Positions 35,932 through 44,867 are shown, numbered from the stretch's first letter. The stretch is 64,000 nt of DNA from Massilibacteroides sp. (GCF_028705895.1 NZ_JAQWCQ010000005.1:37319-101318), one strand, 5' to 3'. Notes: generated by a model from the letters alone, not told the origin. Translations and numbers: made by a program.

Positions 35932-36633
35932 TTATTTTGTTAGCAAAAAACATTCAGCCTTTTGAATGTCTTCGGCATGATCTACGTCAATAATCTTTTT
36001 GAACGGATAAGCTTTAAGCTGCAATCCTTCTTTTATTAATTGTTTTTGATAATTACGCATTCTCGATACCCCGTTTGCAATAGCCTTATCAAGTACTTTT
36101 ATTGCATTTTGTCTGAGGCAATAGATACCTCCTGAAATGTATTTGCTTCCATATTCATTGGTATCATAAAAATTATGTATAAATAAGTTCTCGTCAACAT
36201 CCACATAGAGTGGCTTCTCGTCATCAATGTAATCTGTCACAGCCATTAATCCATCAGACTGTTCATCTTTAACAAATGTATCAATATATTGTTCGAATTC
36301 TTTTTCAATAAAAATCGTGTCAACGGTTGTTAAACATAGTTTGTCGCTTTTAACATAGCGACTTAACTCATAAAAACTATGCATTGAACTCGGGGTGCTT
36401 TTAATTACTAAATTTAGAGGAATGTCTGTTTTCACCCCTTTCAGATGTTCCTGTACTTCTTTCATTTGTTCGTTAACAATGATACTGATAGACGTCGCCT
36501 TATTCTTAATAAAAATAGAAATCAGGCGATCTATCAATGTTATACCCTGTAAACGAACCAAAGGTTTCGGACTTTTTATACCTTCCTGTACTAAACGCGA
36601 CCCTTCTCCGGCCGCTATGATTGCATAATCCAT
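35932..36633 (-). CDS. Sugar-type nucleotidyltransferase (inositol-phosphate cytidylyltransferase candidate)
   Basis: The 233-residue protein has the nucleotidyltransferase signature AAGEGSRL (residues 7-14) with Lys in SPKPLVRL (about 21-28), the metal-binding TTVDTIFIE (about 97-105), and GSKYISGGIYCLR (about 156-168). The fold transfers NMP from an NTP to a sugar or inositol phosphate. With an inositol-phosphate synthase and a CDP-alcohol transferase in the same operon, an inositol-1-phosphate cytidylyltransferase is a fair guess, as in di-myo-inositol-phosphate pathways, but other substrates are possible. It follows the synthase gene after 71 bp that contain a strong hairpin. Confidence 0.82.
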   Translation of the reverse strand: MDYAIIAAGEGSRLVQEGIKSPKPLVRLQGITLIDRLISIFIKNKATSISIIVNEQMKEVQEHLKGVKTDIPLNLVIKSTPSSMHSFYELSRYVKSDKLCLTTVDTIFIEKEFEQYIDTFVKDEQSDGLMAVTDYIDDEKPLYVDVDENLFIHNFYDTNEYGSKYISGGIYCLRQNAIKVLDKAIANGVSRMRNYQKQLIKEGLQLKAYPFKKIIDVDHAEDIQKAECFLLTK

Positions 36634-36658
36634 AAATAAAGTATGTCAGTTCTTTAAT

Positions 36659-36691
36659 ATGTGTCCCAAAAGCTATGCTTTCAGGACACAT
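36659..36691 (-). other. Intercistronic hairpin between inositol-phosphate synthase and nucleotidyltransferase genes
   Basis: ATGTGTCC (36,659-36,666) pairs with GGACACAT (36,684-36,691), and AAAGC/GCTTT inside extends the stem across a three-base loop. No U run follows on the minus strand, so it may be an RNA-processing or partial attenuation site rather than a full terminator. Confidence 0.6.
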
Positions 36692-36704
36692 GTTTAAATT
36701 ACCT

Positions 36705-37997
36705 TTAGTCAAGATAATCTATTGTTTCTTCTCCGATAATCTTGCGTAACGTGTTTTTAAGTATTGTATGTTGGATAAATAAATCATGTTCAGGAACATG
36801 ATCTGCATCATGCATCGGGCTTTTGAAATAGAATGAGAGCCAGGTCTGTATTCCATAAAATCCACAACGCGATGAAAGATCTGCAAATAGAACTAAGTCC
36901 AGACATAACGGTGCAGCTAAAATAGAATCACGACATAAAAAATCTACTTTCAGTTGCATTGGATACCCCAACCAGCCAACGATGTCAATATTATCCCATC
37001 CTTCCTTGTTGTCTTTACGAGGAGGGTAGTAGTTGATACGTACTTTATGGTAAATATTTCCATATAGTTCAGGATAAATATCCGTTTGAAGTATGGTGTC
37101 GATAACAGAGAGTTTACTAACCTCTTTTGTCTTGAATGATCCGGGATCATCTAATACCTCACCGTCTCTATTACCTAAAATGTTGGTTGAAAACCATCCA
37201 TCTAATCCCAGCATACGAGTTTTCAACATTGGAGCCAACACTGTTTTCAGCATGGTTTGTCCTGTCTTGTAGTCTTTACCGCAGATAGGTACTTGTTTCT
37301 TTTCAGCAAACTCCCACATGGCAGGAATATCGACACATAAATTAGGCGCTCCCATAATGAATGGACAACCCTCTGCCATCGAAGCATAAGCATAACACAT
37401 ACTTGGAGAAATTACTTCCGTATTATTCTCCTTTAATGCATTCTCGAAATCTGCGAGAGTATTATGTTCCTTGCTTTGCGGAATAAAAACTTCTGTACTT
37501 GCTGCCCACATAACAACTACGCGGTCGCAATTATTTTCTTTTTTGAAAGAACGAATATCTTCACGTACTTGTTCCATTAAGTCCCAACGTGTCTTACCTT
37601 CTTTCACATGAGTACCATGTAATCTTTTTACATAGTTTTGATCGAATACCGCTTTCATTGGGCGGATCACAGTTAATTCGTCTTTTACAACCTCCAGGTC
37701 ATCTTTGCTGAGCACTTCTGCATGTCGTGCAGCTTCATAAAGATTTTCTTCGAAGATGTCCCATCCACCAAAAACCAAATCCTTTAAATCTGCTAATGGA
37801 ACAACATCTTTAATTTTAGGAAATCTATTTTCATTACGTTTACCAAGTCTGATTGTTGCTAATTGTGTTAATGAACCAATAGGTGTTCCATGACCTTTTC
37901 TTACTGATAATGTTCCTGCTATAAACGTGGTTGATACAGCACCACCCACGCCAATTACCAGAATTCCTAATTTTCCTTCTGCAGCATTGATTTTCAT
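36705..37997 (-). CDS. ino1: Myo-inositol-1-phosphate synthase
   Basis: The 430-residue protein is of the MIPS family, which isomerises glucose 6-phosphate to L-myo-inositol 1-phosphate using NAD. The NAD-binding GVGGAVSTTFIAG is near residues 16-28. Later motifs include VVVMWAASTEV (about 161), PNLCVDIPAMWEFAEKKQVPICGKDYKTGQT in steps (about 217-248), SNxLG-type NILGNRDG (about 273) and the C-terminal RCGFYG. CGKDYKTGQT carries the catalytic Lys context. It is first in the operon that continues to 31,963. Bacterial myo-inositol synthases are rare outside actinobacteria and Bacteroidetes, and here the product should feed inositol lipids. Confidence 0.93.
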   Translation of the reverse strand: MKINAAEGKLGILVIGVGGAVSTTFIAGTLSVRKGHGTPIGSLTQLATIRLGKRNENRFPKIKDVVPLADLKDLVFGGWDIFEENLYEAARHAEVLSKDDLEVVKDELTVIRPMKAVFDQNYVKRLHGTHVKEGKTRWDLMEQVREDIRSFKKENNCDRVVVMWAASTEVFIPQSKEHNTLADFENALKENNTEVISPSMCYAYASMAEGCPFIMGAPNLCVDIPAMWEFAEKKQVPICGKDYKTGQTMLKTVLAPMLKTRMLGLDGWFSTNILGNRDGEVLDDPGSFKTKEVSKLSVIDTILQTDIYPELYGNIYHKVRINYYPPRKDNKEGWDNIDIVGWLGYPMQLKVDFLCRDSILAAPLCLDLVLFADLSSRCGFYGIQTWLSFYFKSPMHDADHVPEHDLFIQHTILKNTLRKIIGEETIDYLD

Positions 37998-38109
37998 GTT
38001 AAATATAATATTGATGTTTATAACAAATAAAAATTACAAAAATACAAGTATTAAACAGTTAAGATTAGGGCGTTTTTCTATTATAGTTAGTCAAAAATAC
38101 TATATTTTT

Positions 38110-38672
38110 TTAATCTATAATTCTTTTTTGTGAATAATCGATGACAAGGCTTATCTGTTCGGTGAAAATGGAAGTCTCTGCGTTTTTAGCAGCTACATTG
38201 AAGAAGTTGGCAAAAGTATAAGAGTCCATCGGGTCTGGTAAATGTACTGCACTACTAATGCGGAAGTTGTTGTTGTAATTAATGCTGACTTTTCCGCTTT
38301 TCCCTTTTTAGAGGTAATCAGAACAACTCCAAAAGGAGCCCGTGAACCGTAAATGGAAGAAGCCGCCGCGTCTTTGAGCACAGAGATATTTTCAATATCC
38401 TGAGGATTGACCGTATTGATATCACCTTCCATACCATCAATCATGTCCATACATTTGTTAGTGCATGGAATATAGGGGAGCTTGACTGTTAATATCCTTT
38501 TAGCGGAATAAAAAACAGAAGAAAATGATAAAAACAAAATGTCGGCAAATCTCTTTGTTTGACATCCAATTGATAGTGATCTTAACAAAGGCTTTTTAAG
38601 GCATTTTATTTTAGAAAACAACGACGCCTGTATCAGAAAAACAAGTATCGTGAAAGTCGATAAAAAACGCAT
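38110..38672 (-). pseudogene. SusC fragment, frameshifted and truncated
   Basis: On the minus strand a frame from 38,672 starts like a signal peptide (MRFLSTFTILVFLIQA). It becomes clear SusC plug sequence only at MIDGMEGDINTVNPQDIENISVLKDAAASSIYGSRAPFGVVLITSKKGK (read in pieces). At about 38,291 the frame shifts: adding one base restores KVSINYNNNFRISSAVHLPDPMDSYTFANFFNVAAKNAETSIFTEQ, which is standard SusC sequence, before a stop at 38,110. The whole barrel is missing. So this is a dead remnant of a TonB-dependent receptor. The single-base loss and the deletion of both flanks show the locus was once a SusC/SusD utilisation system. Confidence 0.85.
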
Positions 38673-39111
38673 AATACGGAATGTCCGTTTTTTTTAAGCA
38701 GTCAAAGTTGAACGAAAAACGAGTAAAAAAAATCTATCCCGATGTCTTTGAAAAAAGATACTTTCGGTTTTTGTTTATAAAGGATATTTTTCAAAAAACG
38801 ACCTTTATATTTCCGGCAAAAACAGCCGTGTTTTGGTCATTATGTAATATTTATTCGTTCAAAACGATATAAACGCAAATAAATAAAGAAAATTATTGTT
38901 TTTGCGCGTAAGCAAAATCTTGAAAAAAACAGCTATTTGTCAAAAATCCAAACAACCGCCTTCACAATAGAGATCCCTATAGATAAAACGGCATTTACTA
39001 AAACTGAAATAAACACAGCTACATTAAGAGCCTGTTTAAATTTTTATAGGATATTTCTTGAGGGCTTGTTTCGGTCTTCTTTCGTCTTCTTTTTTGCTTA
39101 TCTGCATCTCC
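38673..39111. other. Decayed intergenic stretch without a convincing gene
   Basis: About 440 bp between the two gene remnants. It contains the dispersed 16-mer TATAAAGGATATTTTT at 38,776-38,791 with an inverted CCTTTATA at 38,802. At about 39,029 it has GAGCCTGTTTAAATTTTTAT, which looks like the terminal sequence of an insertion element, but no transposase is visible. An open frame at 38,937-39,134 shows no family features and I regard it as chance. Confidence 0.5.
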
Positions 39112-39150
39112 GAATTTGGAATGACTCCTACTGAATTTCAAAAATTATGA
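39112..39150 (+). pseudogene. Last codons of an AraC-type/hybrid two-component regulator
   Basis: The frame reads EFGMTPTEFQKL and then TGA. This is the usual ending of AraC-family helix-turn-helix domains, such as those of the hybrid two-component regulators that control Bacteroidetes glycan loci. No upstream AraC sequence continues in this frame, so only the 3' tip survives. Together with the SusC fragment it marks a lost regulator beside the arabinofuranosidase gene. Confidence 0.6.
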
Positions 39151-39258
39151 AGTTTCGTGCAGATTTACTTTTTATGTACTCTTGAATGGTCGTATTCTTT
39201 CAATAGCCTATGGGAATTAATATATATCTTTGTGCTTTTTAGAAGAGTATTATAAATT

Positions 39259-41736
39259 ATGAGTAATCATAGAGGGTATATATCTATTTCCAGACTGATT
39301 TTGAGTTGGGTTGTTTTATTGTTCGTTGGTTGTGTTCCTGACCTACCGCCTACTTCAACAATCACAATAGATATGAGGGTGACCCCAACGCCTGTAAATA
39401 CTCATTTATATGGACTTTCTCTGGAAGAAATAAATCATGCAATAGAAGGAGGTTTATATGCCGAGTTGATTCAAAACAGGAGTTTTGAAGATGGGGCTTT
39501 GCCTGTACATAGTGCTTACGACAGGGGGAGAAGCGTGTTGGTTACTCCAAACCGCTGGACAATTCCGTTTCCCTCACCGGATTCTGTGCCCGGATGGCAT
39601 AGATTATCGTCTAAGACCTATTTTACTACCGATGTTTCAACTCCTCTGAGCGAAAAAAACAGGAGATCATTGGCCGTGTCTGTTTTTACAGAAGGAGATG
39701 AAAGAGGGGGAATGGTGGCTGAAGGATATAAAGGTATCCCGTTGACTAAAGGAGAACAATATGTCTTTTCGTTTTATATCAGATCATCTTCTCTTTCTTC
39801 GGGTAAAGTTTCTATTGCGCTGGAAGATTCTTCTTGTTCACGCTCTTTGTCCGCTCCGTTTGACGTGACTCCTGCATATGACTGGAAACAATATCGTCAT
39901 ACCTTTACTGCAGTTGAAGATGCCGATAATGCTGTTCTGACGATTACAACTTCACAGCCAACATTTTTTTATATTGATGAAGTTTCTCTTTTCCCTCAGA
40001 AAACATGGAAAGAAAGGGCGAACGGACTTCGTGCAGATCTTGTGAAAGAGATGGAAGCATTAAATCCTAAGTTCATACGTTTTCCGGGAGGCCTTTTTGT
40101 GGAAGGTTATACAAATGGAACTTATCCGATATGGAAAGAATCTGTAGGTCCTGTAAGTGAGAGACGGCATTTCTGGAATATATGGGGGTATGGAACTTCA
40201 AATGGAATGGGGTATCATGAATACCTGGAACTTTGTGAAGACTTAAAAGCAGAGCCACTGTATGTTATAAATAGTGGAATCACCAATCAGGAGCGTCGTC
40301 CGCGTTATGAAGTGATTACGGCAATGGATAAATTAGTTCAGGATGCACTGGACGCTATTGCCTATGCGAATGCTCCGGTCGATTCTTTATTGGGAGAGAT
40401 GCGGGCAAAGAATGGACATCCTGAACCCTTTAATTTAAAATATATTGAAATCGGCAGCGAAAACTACGGGACGGAATATAGAAAGCGTTTTCAGTTATTT
40501 AAAGACGCAATTAATAAAGAATATCCTGAAGTAACGGTTATCAGTAGCTCTCAGGTATCAGAAAAGTTAAGAGGACAATGGATAGACACTCACCTTTATG
40601 CCAATCCGGATTTCTTTATCGCTAATTCAACTCGTTACAAACAAGAGAAACCTTCGTTGAACTATTCATCTGTGTTTATCGGTGAGATGGGGGCTGTTTG
40701 TGATGAATACGGAGGTACACTGAAAGCAGCGATCGGAGAAGCTTGTTTTTTGATAGGAGCAGAAGCAAACCCATTAATAGTAAAGAATATAGCTTTTTCC
40801 CCGATTTTTGGAAATACAGAATACGAAACGCAACGATATCCCTTAATTTCATTTAAGAAGGATAGCATTATCCGTACCCCTTCTTTTTATATGCTAACGA
40901 TGTTTGCTCAGAATCGTGGATCAGGCATTTATCCTACAGATGTGAATGCGTATGAACGTCCGTATGTAAAAGAAGGAAGAGCTTCTATCGAATTATTCGA
41001 TAACAGTTATGAAATAAAGAATATAAAAATAAATGGATCCTCCATTAGCAACTATAAGGTGTTAAGTGGAGACTGGAAAATGTATAACGATCAGTTAATA
41101 CCTGCTGCAAACCGTTGGAACAACATCCTTTTAGGTGATTCGGGACTTTTTAATTATACCTTTTCCGCCACAATAAAACGGACAAAAGGAAGCGATCCCA
41201 TTCAATTGAGGATCAGGGATAATGGTTGGGAAGGAGATCGGAACGAACATATCGGCTTAACCTTAGGAGAAGAATATGTCTGGTTCTACCATCAGACAGG
41301 TAGTATAAAAGACACATTGGCTACTCCGGTAGCATTCCCTTTCGAAAGTCACCGTGAATACCATATCTCACTAACAGCAACGGATGATCTGTTACAATGT
41401 CATATAGACGGTACGCTTATTTACGAAGTAAAACAAAAACCGCTTCCTTCTCTTGTCTCTGTTGCCACTATCGACGAAGAAAATCACCAACTATTACTGA
41501 AAGTGGTTAACACAACAAACCACGAAGAAATAACCGAACTGGATATACTCGGTGCCAATGTGAAAAATGAGATTGAAATAACCGAACTATCCGGAATCCC
41601 CGAAGCCAAAAACACATTTCAATTCCCCAACCAAATAATTCCCCTTTCCAAAACTCATACCTTTAATATCGGTATGCCAATGATCTACCGTTTCCCCCCT
41701 CATTCAATAAGTTTGATAAAAATGGATTTGGAGTAA
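39259..41736 (+). CDS. GH51 alpha-L-arabinofuranosidase, lipoprotein
   Basis: The 825-residue protein has a lipobox VLLFVGCVPD (Cys about residue 25). A carbohydrate-binding (CBM4/9-like) insertion lies near 110-245, then the GH51 catalytic domain contains YIEIGSENYG with the acid/base Glu at about 401 and FIGEMGAV with the nucleophile Glu at about 476. A C-terminal beta domain holds a further jelly-roll-like segment (about 600-730). GH51 enzymes release arabinose from arabinan, arabinoxylan and related glycans. A -7 element TATCTTTG lies at 39,225-39,232. It stands next to the decayed SusC and regulator remnants, and the two-headed phosphatase gene follows after 24 bp. All catalytic residues are intact. 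Confidence 0.9.
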   Translation: MSNHRGYISISRLILSWVVLLFVGCVPDLPPTSTITIDMRVTPTPVNTHLYGLSLEEINHAIEGGLYAELIQNRSFEDGALPVHSAYDRGRSVLVTPNRWTIPFPSPDSVPGWHRLSSKTYFTTDVSTPLSEKNRRSLAVSVFTEGDERGGMVAEGYKGIPLTKGEQYVFSFYIRSSSLSSGKVSIALEDSSCSRSLSAPFDVTPAYDWKQYRHTFTAVEDADNAVLTITTSQPTFFYIDEVSLFPQKTWKERANGLRADLVKEMEALNPKFIRFPGGLFVEGYTNGTYPIWKESVGPVSERRHFWNIWGYGTSNGMGYHEYLELCEDLKAEPLYVINSGITNQERRPRYEVITAMDKLVQDALDAIAYANAPVDSLLGEMRAKNGHPEPFNLKYIEIGSENYGTEYRKRFQLFKDAINKEYPEVTVISSSQVSEKLRGQWIDTHLYANPDFFIANSTRYKQEKPSLNYSSVFIGEMGAVCDEYGGTLKAAIGEACFLIGAEANPLIVKNIAFSPIFGNTEYETQRYPLISFKKDSIIRTPSFYMLTMFAQNRGSGIYPTDVNAYERPYVKEGRASIELFDNSYEIKNIKINGSSISNYKVLSGDWKMYNDQLIPAANRWNNILLGDSGLFNYTFSATIKRTKGSDPIQLRIRDNGWEGDRNEHIGLTLGEEYVWFYHQTGSIKDTLATPVAFPFESHREYHISLTATDDLLQCHIDGTLIYEVKQKPLPSLVSVATIDEENHQLLLKVVNTTNHEEITELDILGANVKNEIEITELSGIPEAKNTFQFPNQIIPLSKTHTFNIGMPMIYRFPPHSISLIKMDLE

Positions 41737-41760
41737 TACATAATTAAAAATGAGAAACAT

Positions 41761-43629
41761 ATGAAAAAAGCTGTAACGTTGAAACTAATTATTTTGTTTG
41801 TCTTATGCTTTACCTGTTTTAATAGAGCGGAAGCAAAAGAGATTGAACCAAAAGAAGCGAATTCTTTGAGGATCATGAGTTATAATGTGAAGAACTGTTC
41901 AGGAATGGATAATGTGACAGATTACCAGAGAATTGCAGATGTCATTAATCGCGTTACTCCGGATGTGGTTGCTGTTCAGGAATTGGATAGTGCTACTCAG
42001 CGTAGTCAAGGTGTGTTTGTATTAAAAGAATTAGCGGAACGAACTCTTAAGCATTGGACTTATGCGCCGGCAATCGATTATCAGGGAGGTAGGTATGGAG
42101 TAGGAGTGTTGTCAAAAGAGAAACCGCTTGGCTATAAGATGGTTCCTCTTCCCGGAAGAGAAGAACAACGTATGTTACTTATTGTTGAATTTGAAAAATA
42201 TGTATTCTGTTGTACGCATTTTTCGTTAACTAAAGAAGATCAGGAATTGTCTGTACCTATTATTTTCGATGCAATAAAGGGCATTCAAAAACCACTCTTT
42301 CTTGCCGGAGACATGAATACGGTGTATGATTCTCCGACTCAGGTTGCACTTCGTGAGAAATTTAAGACATTAAACAACTACAAAGAAAATACGATTCCTG
42401 TTGTAAATCCCAATCGATGTATTGATTTTATTTATGGTTATGAAAACGGGAACACCTATTCTGTTTTAAAACGCCGGGTTTTGTTCGAAGAACAAGTTGC
42501 CTCTGATCATTTACCATTGTTTGTTGATGTACGTTTGAGTGCAGATAAAGCAGCTATTATGCGTACGAAGCCTTATCTGCAAAATCCTGTTGATGGGGGT
42601 ATGACGGTTTCCTGGTTAACAAATGTTCCTGTTTACAGTTGGGTCGAATATGGAACGGATAAGAATCTGGAATTAAAAAAAGACTTAATTGTGGATGGAC
42701 AAATAATATGTAATAATACACGCCATAAAATACGGTTGACTGATTTGAAGCCGGGACAAACGTATTATTATCGTGTCTGCTCTCGTGAGATAACATTGTA
42801 TGAAGCTTATAAAAAAGAGTTTGGCGATACAGCCTATTCTGAAACCTATTCATTTACTATGCCGGGGAAAGAGGGTGACTTTAAGGCTGTTATTTTTAAT
42901 GACCTACACAAAAAGAATGATGTTTTAGATTTGTTGGCGAAACAAATAAAAGGAGTGGATTATGATTTTGTAATTTTTAATGGAGATTGTATTGACGATC
43001 CTAAGAATGAGAAACAAGCAGTCTATTATTTGTCCTACATGAATGAGACGGTAGGTGCTGAAAGAAAGCCTGTGTTTTATATTCGCGGGAATCATGAGAT
43101 AAGAAATGCATACTCTATTCAATTAAGGGACTTATTTGATTATGTTGGTGATAAAACATATTCTGCCTTTAACTGGCAAGATACTCGTTTTGTTATTTTA
43201 GACTGTGGAGAAGATAAACCGGATTCAACTTGGGTGTACTACAATCTGAATAATTTCGAACAGTTACGTTTGGATCAGGTCGGGTTTTTAAAAAACGAGC
43301 TGAATTCAAAAGCATTCAAATCAGCAAAAAAGAAAGTATTGGTGCATCATATCCCGACTTACGGAATGCCTTCTAAAAGTTATCTTCCTTGTGCAGAGCT
43401 TTGGAATCCGCTACTCAGTAAAGCTCCATTTAACGTTTGCTTAAATGGACATACTCATCGTTACGCCTATCACCCCAAAGGTTCAGTAGGAAACAACTAT
43501 CCTGTTGTAATAGGTGGCGGAAACAGAGTGGAAACAGCAACGGTTATGCTCTTAGAACGTCAAGGAAATACTTTATCCTTGAAAGTTATGAATACAAAAG
43601 GTGAAAAAATATTGGATATTGTGTTGTAG
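41761..43629 (+). CDS. Two-headed secreted enzyme: endonuclease/exonuclease/phosphatase domain plus metallophosphoesterase
   Basis: The 622-residue protein has a signal peptide (about 1-26). Residues 36-262 are an EEP-fold domain: MSYNVKNCSG, VVAVQELD, GVGVLSK, CCTHFSL, LAGDMNT and VASDHLPL, all catalytic motifs present. Residues 270-370 resemble the Ig-like N-terminal domain of purple acid phosphatases (TKPYLQNPVDGGMTVSW, LKPGQTYYYRV). Residues 378-605 are a calcineurin-like phosphoesterase: FNDLHKK, NGDCIDD, GNHEIRN, HHIPTYG and NGHTHRY. EEP members hydrolyse phosphodiesters (sphingomyelin, inositol phosphates, DNA), and the second domain would take the remaining phosphate. A hairpin terminator follows. 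The substrate is unknown. Confidence 0.85.
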   Translation: MKKAVTLKLIILFVLCFTCFNRAEAKEIEPKEANSLRIMSYNVKNCSGMDNVTDYQRIADVINRVTPDVVAVQELDSATQRSQGVFVLKELAERTLKHWTYAPAIDYQGGRYGVGVLSKEKPLGYKMVPLPGREEQRMLLIVEFEKYVFCCTHFSLTKEDQELSVPIIFDAIKGIQKPLFLAGDMNTVYDSPTQVALREKFKTLNNYKENTIPVVNPNRCIDFIYGYENGNTYSVLKRRVLFEEQVASDHLPLFVDVRLSADKAAIMRTKPYLQNPVDGGMTVSWLTNVPVYSWVEYGTDKNLELKKDLIVDGQIICNNTRHKIRLTDLKPGQTYYYRVCSREITLYEAYKKEFGDTAYSETYSFTMPGKEGDFKAVIFNDLHKKNDVLDLLAKQIKGVDYDFVIFNGDCIDDPKNEKQAVYYLSYMNETVGAERKPVFYIRGNHEIRNAYSIQLRDLFDYVGDKTYSAFNWQDTRFVILDCGEDKPDSTWVYYNLNNFEQLRLDQVGFLKNELNSKAFKSAKKKVLVHHIPTYGMPSKSYLPCAELWNPLLSKAPFNVCLNGHTHRYAYHPKGSVGNNYPVVIGGGNRVETATVMLLERQGNTLSLKVMNTKGEKILDIVL

Positions 43630-43663
43630 ATAATACAAAATAATATTGAGGGGGATGTGTTAA

Positions 43664-43679
43664 AAAAATATCCTTTATA
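43664..43679. repeat. Copy of the dispersed 16-mer AAAAATATCCTTTATA
   Basis: This 16-mer matches the arms of the 16,753-16,794 palindrome and the inverted copy at 38,776-38,791 exactly. It lies directly before the terminator stem at 43,677. Confidence 0.7.
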
Positions 43680-43718
43680 GTCATTGCCGATATAATCAGC
43701 AATGGCTATCTTTTTTTA
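43677..43718 (+). terminator. Hairpin terminator after the two-headed phosphatase gene
   Basis: ATAGTCATTGC (43,677-43,687) pairs with GCAATGGCTAT (43,699-43,709), with one G-T pair, around an 11-nt loop, followed by a run of seven T. It separates the GH51/phosphatase unit from the FecR-SusCD unit. Confidence 0.85.
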
Positions 43719-43804
43719 GCTAAAATGTCTGATAAACTATAAATGTTTAGTTTTTGCTCAGTAGTTTTCTCTTTTTAATCGTTTTGCTAATAAATAAGAA
43801 AAAT

Positions 43805-44773
43805 ATGGATTTCGACCACTCATTACTGATAAAATATTTATTTCATGATCTTTCGGAAGAAGAAAAAGAAAAACTTCTGAATTGGAGGAAAGAAGCAGCG
43901 TCTAATGAGGCTTTTTTCGAAACTCTGATTAAATTAAAATTGGCACATCAGTATCAATACATAAATGCATCTGGAAAAACATTTGAGGCGTTGAATAAAA
44001 TAAATAAAGTATTATGGAAAAAGCATCCGCTTTACTTTATCAAACGAGCAATAAATTACGCGGCAATATTAATTGTTCTGTTCTATTCTGCCAATGTAAC
44101 AAAGAGCTATTTGCATAAAGAAACAGAATATACAACTATTTCAGTTCCAGAAGGAGAATGTATTAAAAAGTTTGATTTATCAGATGGAACAGCAGTGTGG
44201 CTAAACGAATCATCTACGTTAAAAATTCCAAAGTCGTTTTCTGAAAATAAACGTTATGTGAAATTAGAAGGTGAAGCCTATTTTGACGTAAAGAAAAATA
44301 AACATTCTAATTTTATTGTGGATGCTTCTTCTATAAAAATAAAAGTTCTTGGAACATCTTTTAACCTGAAAAACAGAAAAGAGGATGGAGTTGTGGAGAC
44401 TATTCTTGTCACTGGTAAAGTATTCTTGATAGATAAACAAGGAAATCCGGTTTATAATATGTTTCCGGGAGAGAAGGTTATTTATTCTCCAGATAAAAAT
44501 GAATGCATAGTTAAAACAATAGATACGAATGTGAGTACCGCATGGCATTTGAACCAATTAACTTTTGAAAATGCTACCCTACGGGAAATTGTAAATAAGC
44601 TTTCCTTAATTTTTGACGTTAATATAAATCTGGAATCAAAAAAGTTGGCCGATCGTAAGTATCGGTGTGTGATCAACCGGGACGAAACATTACAACAAGT
44701 CCTGGATATACTCTCGTATTTAGCCCCTATTGATTATCAAATAGAAGGTGATGAGGTCTTTATTCGTGAATAA
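43805..44773 (+). CDS. FecR-type anti-sigma factor
   Basis: From the ATG at 43,805 the protein is 322 residues; an earlier in-frame start at 43,754 adds a spurious hydrophobic lead. Residues 1-75 form the cytosolic sigma-binding region, a single hydrophobic segment follows (YAAILIVLFYSANV, about 80-95), then the FecR domain (about 110-205, VPEGECIKKFDLSDGTAVWLNESSTLKIP), and DUF4974 at the C-terminus (NQLTFENATLREIVNKLSLIFDVNI). FecR proteins hold an ECF sigma factor until the partner TonB receptor signals. The expected sigma gene is not upstream. The SusC gene that follows has the STN domain that talks to FecR. Confidence 0.92.
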   Translation: MDFDHSLLIKYLFHDLSEEEKEKLLNWRKEAASNEAFFETLIKLKLAHQYQYINASGKTFEALNKINKVLWKKHPLYFIKRAINYAAILIVLFYSANVTKSYLHKETEYTTISVPEGECIKKFDLSDGTAVWLNESSTLKIPKSFSENKRYVKLEGEAYFDVKKNKHSNFIVDASSIKIKVLGTSFNLKNRKEDGVVETILVTGKVFLIDKQGNPVYNMFPGEKVIYSPDKNECIVKTIDTNVSTAWHLNQLTFENATLREIVNKLSLIFDVNINLESKKLADRKYRCVINRDETLQQVLDILSYLAPIDYQIEGDEVFIRE

Positions 44774-44867
44774 TCTTAAAAAATGCCTATGAGAAACACA
44801 TGGAAAAATTAATCAGAGACTAATGTTTTAAAGAATCAGTATTTAATAATTTGTTATATAAATCTTT

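Noticed and set aside
38937..39134. 65-codon plus-strand frame before the AraC remnant
   Set aside because: Composition and motif content resemble non-coding AT-rich DNA; the AraC tail is in a different frame.
43754..43804. N-terminal extension of FecR
   Set aside because: The extra 17 codons form a hydrophobic run not found in FecR cytosolic domains; the ATG at 43,805 gives the normal start.
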